In this document: positions 31,594 through 42,285 of the stretch, piece by piece | How positions within the stretch are numbered: the stretch's first letter is position 1 | Layout of the letters: each line of letters begins with the position of its first letter | Assembly (NCBI GenBank): GCA_946965045.2 | Contig: OX337239.1 | Coordinates: 1,674,001 to 1,738,000 of the forward strand | Reading direction: 5' to 3' | Length of the DNA stretch: 64,000 nucleotides | Origin: Epithemia pelagica | Lineage: Eukaryota; Bacillariophyta; Bacillariophyceae; Surirellales; Surirellaceae | Notes under the pieces: model-generated | Told to the model about the DNA's origin: nothing | What the model saw: the letters and a program-made list of their open reading frames with translations, nothing else | The model's database searches: none | Made by a program: the position numbers and the translations under genes

Positions 31594-32272
31594 TGACGAT
31601 GCCTTCAAACACCGCACCAGATATCTCATCGAGCGAACAAACCATATTTCGGGTTGCCATGCTTTCTTCTCTCACTTGTTGTCCTGTTGTGACTGGGCGA
31701 AGTTGACTCCTCTCAGGAAAGGGCCAAGCCGACCTGTACAAGGCTAGGTGCACCATTGCAACTGAGCTTTCTGTTGCCTCATAAGCGCAGTTTGTGATGG
31801 TACGAACGACAATTTGGCTATGGCAGAGAGGTTACGCGACCGTCGAGGTGTTCCGCTGTCTTTGCGAACACTTTCGTGCGATACAGATGTATTGAATTGC
31901 GAGAATCGTTGAAGGACCAAGGAACAAGTCGAAGAAGATGTTGTGCGTGGTGACTATTTGGTCCTGACTAATGTCAATCAGTACGATGTCGCTTGATGTC
32001 AAAGCCGTCTCCATCATCATTCAGTTTTATATCTTTGCTGGATGTAACACTCTATGTGATAGTCATGACTGAGCCTACACTTGATACCCTGCTCTTGATG
32101 CGAACGTTGGCGCATTCATCCCCATGATTGATACCTTTTGCTGGACGTGATTTATTTCTCTAGATTACAAATGAAAAAGTCTCCTTCGCTATATACCGGC
32201 CCTTTTTCTTTGTCTAGAAGTGATCATACTAACATGTGTTGAAGAACCTCGATACTACTCGTAGTATGGGAA
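31594..32272. other. intergenic left flank of the tandem array
   Basis: No gene is seen. The last bases before the array are GTAGTATGGGAA, directly followed by GCAAAAGG at 32273. No TATA-like box lies just upstream of copy 1, unlike copies 2-5. Confidence 0.5.
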
Positions 32273-32375
32273 GCAAAAGGGGCTCACGAAATAGAAGGCA
32301 GAAATATGATTGGGTTAGAAAACTCACAAGACATAGACAAGACATCAAAATACTTAACGAAAACTCACACAAGAC

Positions 32376-34829
32376 ATGTCTTCTCTTACCAGTAGACATC
32401 GCGCGCCACGCGCAAAAAGCCACGGAATCTTGCCGACTTCCCCACGAAAACAGCCGAAACGACAGGGATTTCGTCTCCAACACGATTCCGTGCCAATGAG
32501 GCCGGTCGCGGTTGCCGTGCCCCAGGACATGGACAATGGTGTCGATGTTTCTGGAGCGACAATGGACCCAACCACGATGACTGTCCCTGAGGAGAATGAC
32601 TCTCCTCCACCACCACCAGCACCCTTGGTGGTGAACCCATACAAAAAGCTCAGCAAGGAGCAAGAGATGGGTGGGCAGAGTCAACAACGAAACAACCAAA
32701 CAAAAAGGGCAAAGTCGTTAGCACAACAGAGAAGCAACAAGAAGAGGAAGCAACAAGAGGCAAAGCAGTTGAGGCAGCTCACGCTTGAGAAGAAAAAGGC
32801 CTTTGAGCCAGACAGGGACTGCACCATCTGCAGTTCCAAAAGGCTTGGGACCAAGCCTCCCAAGCGCCCCCATCACGTCTTCTGCCCGAAGAACACAAAG
32901 ACCAGGGGCATACCAGACCACTTGGTAGAGGCCATGAAGGAGGAGGAACGACTGAAGAAAGAGGCCAACAAGGAAGTGACTTACCATCCAATCATCATGA
33001 GGCAAGAAGATTTCAACCTCTTCTTTCGTCTCAACAATAAACCTGTCTCGGAAGCTTCAAATGAAGCAACGACCGTGACAGAGGACGATTTGAAACTTTC
33101 CAGGGTTCGAAAGGGGAAGCGCAACTGTATTGCGCGCACGGACTGCCTGATCAATAATCAGGTGACGTCCGCCGTTGGGTCCAATGAGTATGTATTTATG
33201 CAATCGGTACTGGCTAAATACAAGGAGATAGAACAAGACGAGTCGATCACGTGTCCGAAAACAATGTACGCGCTTGCCAAGACTATTGCCGAAACTTGTT
33301 TGGAACGGAAGCGCGACGTGCGGTCACTTAAGCCGTTCATGCGAGACATGTGTTTGACTGTACCCGACGTGCGAAACAACAATAATGCCCTGTGGGACTC
33401 AATTGTAGGGCGACGTTTGTACATTGTTGACTGGGAGCTGTTTATGCCGGTGGAGTTTCAGAAAATTGGGCTTAAGTGTCCAAAGTGTAGCAACTGTACA
33501 CTACAACGCGAGCGGACCAACCTTTCCAAGAGCAAAAGTCTATTCCCCATTTTTGGTCTTGATGGCGCACCGTCTTACGCCCTTGTCACGCACTACCATT
33601 GCAAGGAGTGCAATACCACGCATGCCGGCAACGACGGAGCACTTCTCAATTCGCTGCCTCCACATTTTGCGAAATGGTATCCGGTCGAAGCAAAGTGGGC
33701 TCGAGGTGCCCAGCACTTCGACATTACAACAACAACAGTGTTGGAGGAGGAGATGCTTACCTATGGCAATGGTGACCACTGTAGTGGACTATTGTATGCT
33801 GCAATCAACAGGGATTATAGGAATAGAATAACTAACTATTACTCCTTCTGTGATGCAACACATCAGCAAGGGCAAGAGTATCCAGCGAAAGATGGAGAGT
33901 GGCTTACCAGGTATCCTCCTCTTGGTGAGACAATCAGACAGGCCTACCACAAGGCATCAAGATCCAGACTCAATCCCTGGAGAACAAGTGACTATGAGAG
34001 GCACACCAGGGAAATCCAAGCAGTGGGCTGCCAAACAAGTTTTGCCCAAGACCACACCTTCCAAGCAGTCAAGAACTATCCCAAGAGGCTCAAGGCAGAA
34101 GCTGTATGGGATGCTGCCAATGAAGTAGGCGAGATTGCATGTGCAATCTTGGTTCCAAACTTGGAAACCAAGACCTTCTCCCATGCTGCCCAACAACTCT
34201 GCAGCCGTGGAAATTTTAACCCGAGCGTCATCTATTCCGACACATTCCCCCACAAGAGCGATTATTGGGTTGGATTGTTGGGTGAAGATGTAGTCCCAAG
34301 ACTGGGACTCTTTCATTTCCTCCAGCGAATTATAAAGACCCTGCGCCATAAACACATGGACTTTGGTGACGCGTTGCGCAAATTGTTGGATTGCATCTAC
34401 GAGTATCACGATGGTGACTTCCATAAAGTCATCACGGCCCTGAAGAATGGCACCCTTGGAGGCAAGAAATGTAATGACAAGCAAATAGCAGAAATGAGAC
34501 AGACCAAGGTTTTTCGCGAAAGATACGGCAAGTACTTACGGAAAATCATCCGCGCGTTCCAAACAATCGTGATGCGCCTGGAGGAGTGGAAGATAAAATA
34601 TAAAGTGAGAAGTAGTAGTGACAGTGGGCCACCGGCACGAGGAAGGCTCGATCACAAGACACAACAACCATTGTTCACACAAGATACACACTCAGCAATC
34701 GAAAACTGTAAAAAAAAGGCAGAGTTTCTCGCAGATCCGATTCCAATCGAAGACATGTATCGTGAGATCAAACCACACCCAAAATCAAGCCATCAATTTG
34801 TTAGAATTCTCACCGTCTATGGTGGTTAG
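32376..34829 (+). CDS. DUF6729-like/DDE transposase-like protein, 5' exon (copy 1)
   Basis: 817-codon frame. Order: basic and Pro-rich disordered N-terminus (1-90); Lys/Arg/Gln coiled region with a nuclear-signal-like KKRKQQ (95-145); a CCHC zinc knuckle (C149, C152, H166/H167, C170); a DUF6729-like zinc ribbon (C368, C371, C409, C412); then an RNase H-like part with D559 in AQDHTFQAVKNY and D622 in VIYSDTFPHKSDYW, followed by LGLFHFLQRIIKTLRHKH. The expected third acidic residue and C-terminal helix are missing from this frame but occur at 35568-36607. I infer one spliced gene: donor after 34821 (or 34824), acceptor AG at 35566-35567, both phase 1, giving about 1161 aa. A DNA-cutting (transposase) role is inferred from the fold-like motif order. 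Confidence 0.78.
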   Translation: MSSLTSRHRAPRAKSHGILPTSPRKQPKRQGFRLQHDSVPMRPVAVAVPQDMDNGVDVSGATMDPTTMTVPEENDSPPPPPAPLVVNPYKKLSKEQEMGGQSQQRNNQTKRAKSLAQQRSNKKRKQQEAKQLRQLTLEKKKAFEPDRDCTICSSKRLGTKPPKRPHHVFCPKNTKTRGIPDHLVEAMKEEERLKKEANKEVTYHPIIMRQEDFNLFFRLNNKPVSEASNEATTVTEDDLKLSRVRKGKRNCIARTDCLINNQVTSAVGSNEYVFMQSVLAKYKEIEQDESITCPKTMYALAKTIAETCLERKRDVRSLKPFMRDMCLTVPDVRNNNNALWDSIVGRRLYIVDWELFMPVEFQKIGLKCPKCSNCTLQRERTNLSKSKSLFPIFGLDGAPSYALVTHYHCKECNTTHAGNDGALLNSLPPHFAKWYPVEAKWARGAQHFDITTTTVLEEEMLTYGNGDHCSGLLYAAINRDYRNRITNYYSFCDATHQQGQEYPAKDGEWLTRYPPLGETIRQAYHKASRSRLNPWRTSDYERHTREIQAVGCQTSFAQDHTFQAVKNYPKRLKAEAVWDAANEVGEIACAILVPNLETKTFSHAAQQLCSRGNFNPSVIYSDTFPHKSDYWVGLLGEDVVPRLGLFHFLQRIIKTLRHKHMDFGDALRKLLDCIYEYHDGDFHKVITALKNGTLGGKKCNDKQIAEMRQTKVFRERYGKYLRKIIRAFQTIVMRLEEWKIKYKVRSSSDSGPPARGRLDHKTQQPLFTQDTHSAIENCKKKAEFLADPIPIEDMYREIKPHPKSSHQFVRILTVYGG

Positions 34830-35567
34830 ATTCTACATCTCATCGATTCCCCATGTCACATAGCCTCGTGCTATCGCATCATGCCATCTAGCTTCGAGCT
34901 ATGTTCCCTAGCTTCGCGCTATATCGACCTATATTTCTTCGCAAATCATGAAAAGTGAGAATAGATTGACGAACTCACTCTCAAGACTAAACTGGGTCGT
35001 GCGGTATTACAACGGACGTAAATTTGGCCGTTGCTCGGACATTATACTAACGCCCTAAGCGTACGCGCCCGAAATCATCGAGCGCGCCCAAGCGACATCC
35101 GAGCGCTGTCGGCATCTATCCGACCCAACGGTCTAAGTATCCCAAGCACGACACACGATCACGCGAGACCATATTTCCATTCCCACAATCTCCAAATTGT
35201 CAACAAGCTGCGCGCCATGAAAACAACTATGCCAACCCAAAGCAAGAGCTGTTGACCTTGTATATGTTATCCGTCCACATATACATGTCATATACATCAC
35301 ATGAATTGACTCCAACTATTCCAAACCTGTTGCCGCCAAGAACCTATGACACATGACCCTTGGCAGGACCGAACATTTCACGTAGACCTATCGTAGTAAT
35401 CAACACACAATCTAACAATATCACCATTTATCACATCTCCTTTTGTGTCCCGACTATCCTTCTGATAGACTTCGACTTGCTTGCTTCTCTGACCCTGAGA
35501 AGCTTGTATCGGTTGGTGACCTACCTGATTGTCTGCTCTACCGAGCATCAATGTCCCTACGATTCAG
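34822..35567 (+). other. inferred intron of the transposase-like gene (copy 1), with three mini-hairpins
   Basis: GT...AG borders join the two frames in phase 1. At 746 nt it is far longer than the other introns here (102-174 nt), so an extra exon cannot be excluded; one frame reads DPEKLVSVGDLPDCLLYR near 35480-35535. Near its start are three similar inverted repeats: ATAGCCTCGTGCTAT (34860-34874), TAGCTTCGAGCTA (34889-34901) and TAGCTTCGCGCTA (34909-34921). A 74-codon ATG-less frame at 35031-35255 is kept in all copies, but the near-identity makes that uninformative. Confidence 0.45.
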
Positions 35568-36607
35568 AAAGAATTGTAACACAATTGTCCGAATGGGTCT
35601 CTTACCAAGGGGAATCCAAATTGGAGTCATGGCACAACAACTTGGCCCATTTCAGTAATGGGGGCACAAATGAAAAACTCTCGGACGACTTGAACTTGTG
35701 CGGAACAGCGCGGTACAACCGTCAGATTCAACACAAGCTGCGCTTTGTGTCGAAGACAACGGAACAACGCAACAAGAAAATGCCTGCGGCGTGGGAAACA
35801 GTGGTGAGTCATTGGAACCACCAGCAACTTGCCTTTATCAACAAGTTGGCCGTTCGATGCGGCGCATCCAAGTTGTTTGATGACGTCGAGCACTTACCGC
35901 AAGACAATGGTGAACGCTTTTTTTCTGAGTACTTGCAAGTTTATGAGCAACTCAACGAGGTCTGGAACATCTCGGTCCAACAGCATGACTTCTGTCCCTG
36001 TGAGAAATGTGAGGCTCAGCGCAATATGCAAGATGAAGAAACAATGCAAACAAGCGAGACACTGGAACAACAAGATACAGAACAATCACGAGAAAATGAA
36101 AAAGAGCAACAAGTTGAGGAAAAAGAAGAGCATCAAGACGAAGCAAACCAAGAAGATGACGATGATCCAATGTTGAGTGATGAGGAGGAAGAGCTGCCGC
36201 CACCACCAGCTCCAACAGTGCAACAGTCTTCTCCAACACGACCACAACGACCACCACCACAAACACAACAGCAACCTGCTCCCAAATCGCCACCAAGAAC
36301 AGCAATACAACCGGCCCCCAGACCAATCACCATGCCACAACCACAAATGCCATCACTTCCACCATTGCTTCCGCCAAATACGCCGCTTGCTAGTGTTCAT
36401 CACTTTCAGCAACAGCTGCTGCAGCAAGCGGCGTATTACTCGTCGTACCTTGGTTGCCAACCGCTCCATCAACAACCAACACATCCACAACCGACTCAAA
36501 ATTGTTGCATCCGCAATATTCAGTATTGGCAGAGGCCCAATCGTCGGGGCATCCCACCCCATGACAAATCTTGTTCCAACCATCCCAGTAATGCATCGTA
36601 CCCTTAA
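35568..36607 (+). CDS. transposase-like protein, 3' exon (copy 1)
   Basis: Open frame whose upstream part has no ATG: the open stretch starts at a TTG, and the first in-frame Met falls after the conserved block. That favours a downstream exon. It begins ERIVTQLSEWVSYQGESKLESWH, i.e. the SxLExxH block that carries the last catalytic acidic residue in related proteins (label only; the block is at about 35570-35640). Next come NLCGTARYNRQIQHKLRF and a helical part. The final 190 residues are low-complexity: acidic Glu/Gln-rich, then Pro/Gln-rich, ending HDKSCSNHPSNASYP. A CPCEKCEAQ cluster separates the two halves. Confidence 0.65.
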
Positions 36608-36944
36608 AACACAACAACAACATCGGTTAGAGAGCAGCAAAAATCAACACAGCATCAACAGCCAACAGTCGCAACTTACCATGGAGGCCAGACACTTTAA
36701 GACAAAGATTCAAGAGATATAACAACAACAACGACGACAACAACAACAGTAGTGAGAAAACCATCGATCAGAAAATAATGAACTAACAAAAACTGTGCAA
36801 AACTTCTCGTCCATGCCGTAGCTATGATTGCGCGATATACTGGAAACAATGTATGCCAATATCTTCGCACAGGCAATACAATCAGAGATCAAAGGCATAT
36901 GTGAGGCTGACGATGTTTTGTATAGGTAAAAGACACACGGTGTC

Positions 36945-37133
36945 AGCACTTACCGTAGCCAGATACGTAGAACGACCGTAGGGAACTGCCAAATCCCCCT
37001 CCACCGGGACATTGGAGCAACACGTAGTCACCACACATCCCACACAGACCAGAAGCAGTGACAAATGGATCAACCAATGAGATCATAATATGATGGTGGC
37101 AATCGCACGTTCGTAGCAAAGGGAATCTTACCA
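36945..37133 (-). other. antisense VWD-like coding fragment in each unit tail
   Basis: On the minus strand a roughly 60-codon stretch reads VRFPLLRTCDCHHHIMISL then VDPFVTASGLCGMCGDYVL. GLCG with a following GD is typical of von Willebrand factor type D domains. It ends at TACG|GTAAGTGC, a good splice donor on that strand. Repeated at +4955, +9910, +14865 and, split by an insertion, in copy 5. It may be a captured host exon fragment, or coincidence. No start codon or neighbouring exon is seen. Confidence 0.3.
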
Positions 37134-37136
37134 CTA

Positions 37137-37225
37137 ATTCTTCCTCTTTTTTCTTTTTTCCTTCTTCTTCTTCTTTTTTCTCTTCCTTTCTTTCCCCTCC
37201 TCTTCTGCGACTTCCCCCTATAAAG
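37137..37225 (+). promoter_or_regulatory. junction promoter-like region: pyrimidine tract plus TATA-like box (unit 1 tail)
   Basis: A roughly 80-bp C/T tract ends in CTATAAAG (37218-37225), 106 bp before the ATG of copy 2. The same elements precede copies 3, 4 and 5 (boxes at 42173, 47128 and 52083). Copy 1 lacks them, because its upstream DNA is host sequence. Promoter function is inference. Confidence 0.45.
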
Positions 37226-37330
37226 TCGCAAAAGGGGCTCACGAAATAGAAGGCAGAAATATGATTGGGTTAGAAAACTCACAAGACATAGACAAGACAT
37301 CAAAATACTTAACGAAAACTCACACAAGAC

Positions 37331-39784
37331 ATGTCTTCTCTTACCAGTAGACATCGCGCGCCACGCGCAAAAAGCCACGGAATCTTGCCGACTTCCCCAC
37401 GAAAACAGCCGAAACGACAGGGATTTCGTCTCCAACACGATTCCGTGCCAATGAGGCCGGTCGCGGTTGCCGTGCCCCAGGACATGGACAATGGTGTCGA
37501 TGTTTCTGGAGCGACAATGGACCCAACCACGATGACTGTCCCTGAGGAGAATGACTCTCCTCCACCACCACCAGCACCCTTGGCGGTGAACCCATACAAA
37601 AAGCTCAGCAAGGAGCAAGAGATGGGTGGGCAGAGTCAACAACGAAACAACCAAACAAAAAGGGCAAAGTCGTTAGCACAACAGAGAAGCAACAAGAAGA
37701 GGAAGCAACAAGAGGCAAAGCAGTTGAGGCAGCTCACGCTTGAGAAGAAAAAGGCCTTTGAGCCAGACAGGGACTGCACCATCTGCAGTTCCAAAAGGCT
37801 TGGGACCAAGCCTCCCAAGCGCCCCCATCACGTCTTCTACCCGAAGAACACAAAGACCAGGGGCATACCAGACCACTTGGTAGAGGCCATGAAGGAGGAG
37901 GAACGACTGAAGAAAGAGGCCAACAAGGAAGTGACTTACCATCCAATCATCATGAGGCAAGAAGATTTCAACCTCTTCTTTCGTCTCAACAATAAACCTG
38001 TCTCGGAAGCTTCAAATGAAGCAACGACCGTGACAGAGGACGATTTGAAACTTTCCAGGGTTCGAAAGGGGAAGCGCAACTGTATTGCGCGCACGGACTG
38101 CCTGATCAATAATCAGGTGACGTCCGCCGTTGGGTCCAATGAGTATGTATTTATGCAATCGGTACTGGCTAAATACAAGGAGATAGAACAAGACGAGTCG
38201 ATCACGTGTCCGAAAACAATGTACGCGCTTGCCAAGACTATTGCCGAAACTTGTTTGGAACGGAAGCGCGACGTGCGGTCACTTAAGCCGTTCATGCGAG
38301 ACATGTGTTTGACTGTACCCGACGTGCGAAACAACAATAATGCCCTGTGGGACTCAATTGTAGGGCGACGTTTGTACATTGTTGACTGGGAGCTGTTTAT
38401 GCCGGTGGAGTTTCAGAAAATTGGGCTTAAGTGTCCAAAGTGTAGCAACTGTACACTACAACGCGAGCGGACCAACCTTTCCAAGAGCAAAAGTCTATTC
38501 CCCATTTTTGGTCTTGATGGCGCACCGTCTTACGCCCTTGTCACGCACTACCATTGCAAGGAGTGCAATACCACGCATGCCGGCAACGACGGAGCACTTC
38601 TCAATTCGCTGCCTCCACATTTTGCGAAATGGTATCCGGTCGAAGCAAAGTGGGCTCGAGGTGCCCAGCACTTCGACATTACAACAACAACAGTGTTGGA
38701 GGAGGAGATGCTTACCTATGGCAATGGTGACCACTGTAGTGGACTATTGTATGCTGCAATCAACAGGGATTATAGGAATAGAATAACTAACTATTACTCC
38801 TTCTGTGATGCAACACATCAGCAAGGGCAAGAGTATCCAGCAAAAGATGGAGAGTGGCTTACCAGGTATCCTCCTCTTGGTGAGACAATCAGACAGGCCT
38901 ACCACAAGGCATCAAGATCCAGACTCAATCCCTGGAGAACAAGTGACTATGAGAGGCACACCAGGGAAATCCAAGCAGTGGGCTGCCAAACAAGTTTTGC
39001 CCAAGACCACACCTTCCAAGCAGTCAAGAACTATCCCAAGAGGCTCAAGGCAGAAGCTGTATGGGATGCTGCCAATGAAGTAGGCGAGATTGCATGTGCA
39101 ATCTTGGTTCCAAACTTGGAAACCAAGACCTTCTCCCATGCTGCCCAACAACTCTGCAGCCGTGGAAATTTTAACCCGAGCGTCATCTATTCCGACACAT
39201 TCCCCCACAAGAGCGATTATTGGGTTGGATTGTTGGGTGAAGATGTAGTCCCAAGACTGGGACTCTTTCATTTCCTCCAGCGAATTATAAAGACCCTGCG
39301 CCATAAACACATGGACTTTGGTGACGCGTTGCGCGAATTGTTGGATTGCATCTACGAGTATCACGATGGTGACTTCCATAAAGTCATCACGGCCCTGAAG
39401 AATGGCACCCTTGGAGGCAAGAAATGTAATGACAAGCAAATAGCAGAAATGAGACAGACCAAGGTTTTTTGCGAAAGATACGGCAAGTACTTACGGAAAA
39501 TCATCCGCGCGTTCCAAACAATCGTGATGCGCCTGGAGGAGTGGAAGATAAAATATAAAGTGAGAAGTAGTAGTGACAGTGGGCCACCGGCACGAGGAAG
39601 GCTCGATCACAAGACACAACAACCATTGTTCACACAAGATACACACTCAGCAATCGAAAACTGTAAAAAAAAGGCAGAGTTTCTCGCAGATCCGATTCCA
39701 ATCGAAGACATGTATCGTGAGATCAAACCACACCCAAAATCAAGCCATCAATTTGTTAGAATTCTCACCGTCTATGGTGGTTAG
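37331..39784 (+). CDS. transposase-like protein, 5' exon (copy 2)
   Basis: Same 817-codon frame as copy 1. Differences seen: V to A in PPAPLAVN, C170Y (HVFYPKN), K669E and R714C. C170Y removes a likely zinc ligand of the CCHC knuckle. The frame remains open, but together with the stop in its 3' exon this copy is probably inactive. Confidence 0.75.
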   Translation: MSSLTSRHRAPRAKSHGILPTSPRKQPKRQGFRLQHDSVPMRPVAVAVPQDMDNGVDVSGATMDPTTMTVPEENDSPPPPPAPLAVNPYKKLSKEQEMGGQSQQRNNQTKRAKSLAQQRSNKKRKQQEAKQLRQLTLEKKKAFEPDRDCTICSSKRLGTKPPKRPHHVFYPKNTKTRGIPDHLVEAMKEEERLKKEANKEVTYHPIIMRQEDFNLFFRLNNKPVSEASNEATTVTEDDLKLSRVRKGKRNCIARTDCLINNQVTSAVGSNEYVFMQSVLAKYKEIEQDESITCPKTMYALAKTIAETCLERKRDVRSLKPFMRDMCLTVPDVRNNNNALWDSIVGRRLYIVDWELFMPVEFQKIGLKCPKCSNCTLQRERTNLSKSKSLFPIFGLDGAPSYALVTHYHCKECNTTHAGNDGALLNSLPPHFAKWYPVEAKWARGAQHFDITTTTVLEEEMLTYGNGDHCSGLLYAAINRDYRNRITNYYSFCDATHQQGQEYPAKDGEWLTRYPPLGETIRQAYHKASRSRLNPWRTSDYERHTREIQAVGCQTSFAQDHTFQAVKNYPKRLKAEAVWDAANEVGEIACAILVPNLETKTFSHAAQQLCSRGNFNPSVIYSDTFPHKSDYWVGLLGEDVVPRLGLFHFLQRIIKTLRHKHMDFGDALRELLDCIYEYHDGDFHKVITALKNGTLGGKKCNDKQIAEMRQTKVFCERYGKYLRKIIRAFQTIVMRLEEWKIKYKVRSSSDSGPPARGRLDHKTQQPLFTQDTHSAIENCKKKAEFLADPIPIEDMYREIKPHPKSSHQFVRILTVYGG

Positions 39785-40522
39785 ATTCTACATCTCATCG
39801 ATTCCCCATGTCACATAGCCTCGTGCTATCGCATCATGCCATCTAGCTTCGAGCTATGTTCCCTAGCTTCGCGCTATATCGACCTATATTTCTTCGCAAA
39901 TCATGAAAAGTGAGAATAGATTGACGAACTCACTCTCAAGACTAAACTGGGTCGTGCGGTATTACAACGGACGTAAATTTGGCCGTTGCTCGGACATTAT
40001 ACTAACGCCCTAAGCGTACGCGCCCGAAATCATCGAGCGCGCCCAAGCGACATCCGAGCGCTGTCGGCATCTATCCGACCCAACGGTCTAAGTATCCCAA
40101 GCACGACACACGATCACGCGAGACCATATTTCCATTCCCACAATCTCCAAATTGTCAACAAGCTGCGCGCCATGAAAACAACTATGCCAACCCAAAGCAA
40201 GAGCTGTTGACCTTGTATATGTTATCCGTCCACATATACATGTCATATACATCACATGAATCGACTCCAACTATTCCAAACCTGTTGCCGCCAAGAACCT
40301 ATGACACATGACCCTTGGCAGGACCGAACATTTCACGTAGACCTATCGTAGTAATCAACACACAATCTAACAATATCACCATTTATCACATCTCCTTTTG
40401 TGTCCCGACTATCCTTCTGATAGACTTCGACTTGCTTGCTTCTCTGACCCTGAGAAGCTTGTATCGGTTGGTGACCTACCTGATTGTCTGCTCTACCGAG
40501 CATCAATGTCCCTACGATTCAG

Positions 40523-41562
40523 AAAGAATTGTAACACAATTGTCCGAATGGGTCTCTTACCGAGGGGAATCCAAATTGGAGTCATGGCACAACAACTTGG
40601 CCCATTTCAGTAATGGGGGCACAAATGAAAAACTCTCGGACGACTTGAACTTGTGCGGAACAGCGCGGTACAACCGTCAGATTCAACACAAGCTGCGCTT
40701 TGTGTCAAAGACAACGGAACAACGCAACAAGAAAATGCCTGCGGCGTGGGAAACAGTGGTGAGTCATTGGAACCACCAGCAACTTGCCTTTATCAACAAG
40801 TTGGCCGTTCGATGCGGCGCATCCAAGTTGTTTGATGACGTCGAGCACTTACCGCAAGACAATGGTGAACGCTTTTTTTCTGAGTACTTGCAAGTTTATG
40901 AGCAACTCAACGAGGTCTGGAACATCTCGGTCCAATAGCATGACTTCTGTTCCTGTGAGAAATGTGAGGCTCAGCGCAATATGCAAGATGAAGAAACAAT
41001 GCAAACAAGCGAGACACTGGAACAACAAGATACAGAACAATCACGAGAAAATGAAAAAGAGAAACAAGTTGAGGAAAAAGAAGAGCATCAAGACGAAGCA
41101 AACCAAGAAGATGACGATGATCCAATGTTGAGTGATGAGGAGGAAGAGCTGCCGCCACCACCAGCTCCAACAGTGCAACAGTCTTCTCCAACACGACCAC
41201 AACGACCACCACCACAAACACAACAGCAACCTGCTCCCAAATCGCCACCAAGAACAGCAATACAACCGGCCCCCAGACCAATCACCATGCCACAACCACA
41301 AATGCCATCACTTCCACCATTGCTTCCGCCAAATACGCCGCTTGCTAGTGTTCATCACTTTCAGCAACAGCTGCTGCAGCAAGCGGCGTATTACTCGTCG
41401 TACCTTGGTTGCCAACCTCTCCATCAACAACCAACACATCCACAACCGACTCAAAATTGTTGCATCCGCAATATTCAGTATTGGCAGAGGCCCAATCGTC
41501 GGGGCATCCCACCCCATGACAAATCTTGTTCCAACCATCCCAGTAATGCATCGTACCCTTAA
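40523..41562 (+). pseudogene. transposase-like 3' exon with premature stop (copy 2)
   Basis: CAA in other copies is TAG here at 40936-40938, just after EVWNISVQ. The conserved GESKLESWH block is kept but the CPCEKCEAQ cluster and the whole Glu/Gln/Pro-rich tail would be lost. A nearby C-to-T change (CPC to CSC) is also unique. The frame is otherwise open to 41562. Confidence 0.75.
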
Positions 41563-42285
41563 AACACAACAACAACATCGGTTAGAGAGCAGCAAAAATC
41601 AACACAGCATCAACAGCCAACAGTCGCGACTTACCATGGAGGCCAGACACTTTAAGACAAAGATTCAAGAGATATAACAACAACAACGACGACAACAACA
41701 ACAGTAGTGAGAAAACCATCGATCAGAAAATAATGAACTAACAAAAACTGTGCAAAACTTCTCATCCATGCCGTAGCTATGATTGCGCGATATACTGGAA
41801 ACAATGTATGCCAATATCTTCGCACAGGCAATACAATCAGAGATCAAAGGCATATGTGAGGCTGACGATGTTTTGTATAGGTAAAAGACACACGGTGTCA
41901 GCACTTACCGTAGCCAGATACGTAGAACGACCGTAGGGAACTGCCAAATCCCCCTCCACCGGGACATTGGAGCAACACGTAGTCACCACACATCCCACAC
42001 AGACCAGAAGCAGTGACAAATGGATCAACCAATGAGATCATAATATGATGGTGGCAATCGCACGTTCGTAGCAAAGGGAATCTTACCACTAATTCTTCCT
42101 CTTTTTTCTTTTTTCCTTCTTCTTCTTCTTTTTTCTCTTCCTTTCTTTCCCCTCCTCTTCTGCGACTTCCCCCTATAAAGTCGCAAAAGGGGCTCACGAA
42201 ATAGAAGGCAGAAATATGATTGGGTTAGAAAACTCACAAGACATAGACAAGACATCAAAATACTTAACGAAAACTCACACAAGAC

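Larger units (their letters stand above)
32273..37227 (+). repeat. tandem unit, copy 1 (4955 bp)
   Basis: First unit. Complete transposase-like gene (both frames intact). Copy-specific: SYQGESKLE where other copies have SYRG. Only this copy has host sequence, not a unit tail, as its upstream region. Confidence 0.92.
37228..42182 (+). repeat. tandem unit, copy 2 (4955 bp)
   Basis: Full-length unit with a nonsense codon in the 3' exon and loss of a zinc-knuckle Cys in the 5' exon. Shares R714C and other variants with copy 5. Confidence 0.92.

Noticed and set aside
33957-34484. 175-codon minus-strand frame inside the 817-aa frame, repeated in all five copies
   Set aside because: It is the complement of the conserved zinc/RNase H-like region, has no family resemblance, and is repeated only because the unit is.
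34822-35567. Independent gene for the 415-codon second frame starting at 35360
   Set aside because: The open stretch begins with TTG, and the first in-frame ATG falls after the conserved GESKLESWH block. A downstream exon explains it better.
36177-36722. 181-codon plus-strand frame overlapping the tail of the 3' exon (His/Asn/Gln-rich)
   Set aside because: Produced by CAA/CCA/CAC repeats read in another frame. It has no domain or independent start context.
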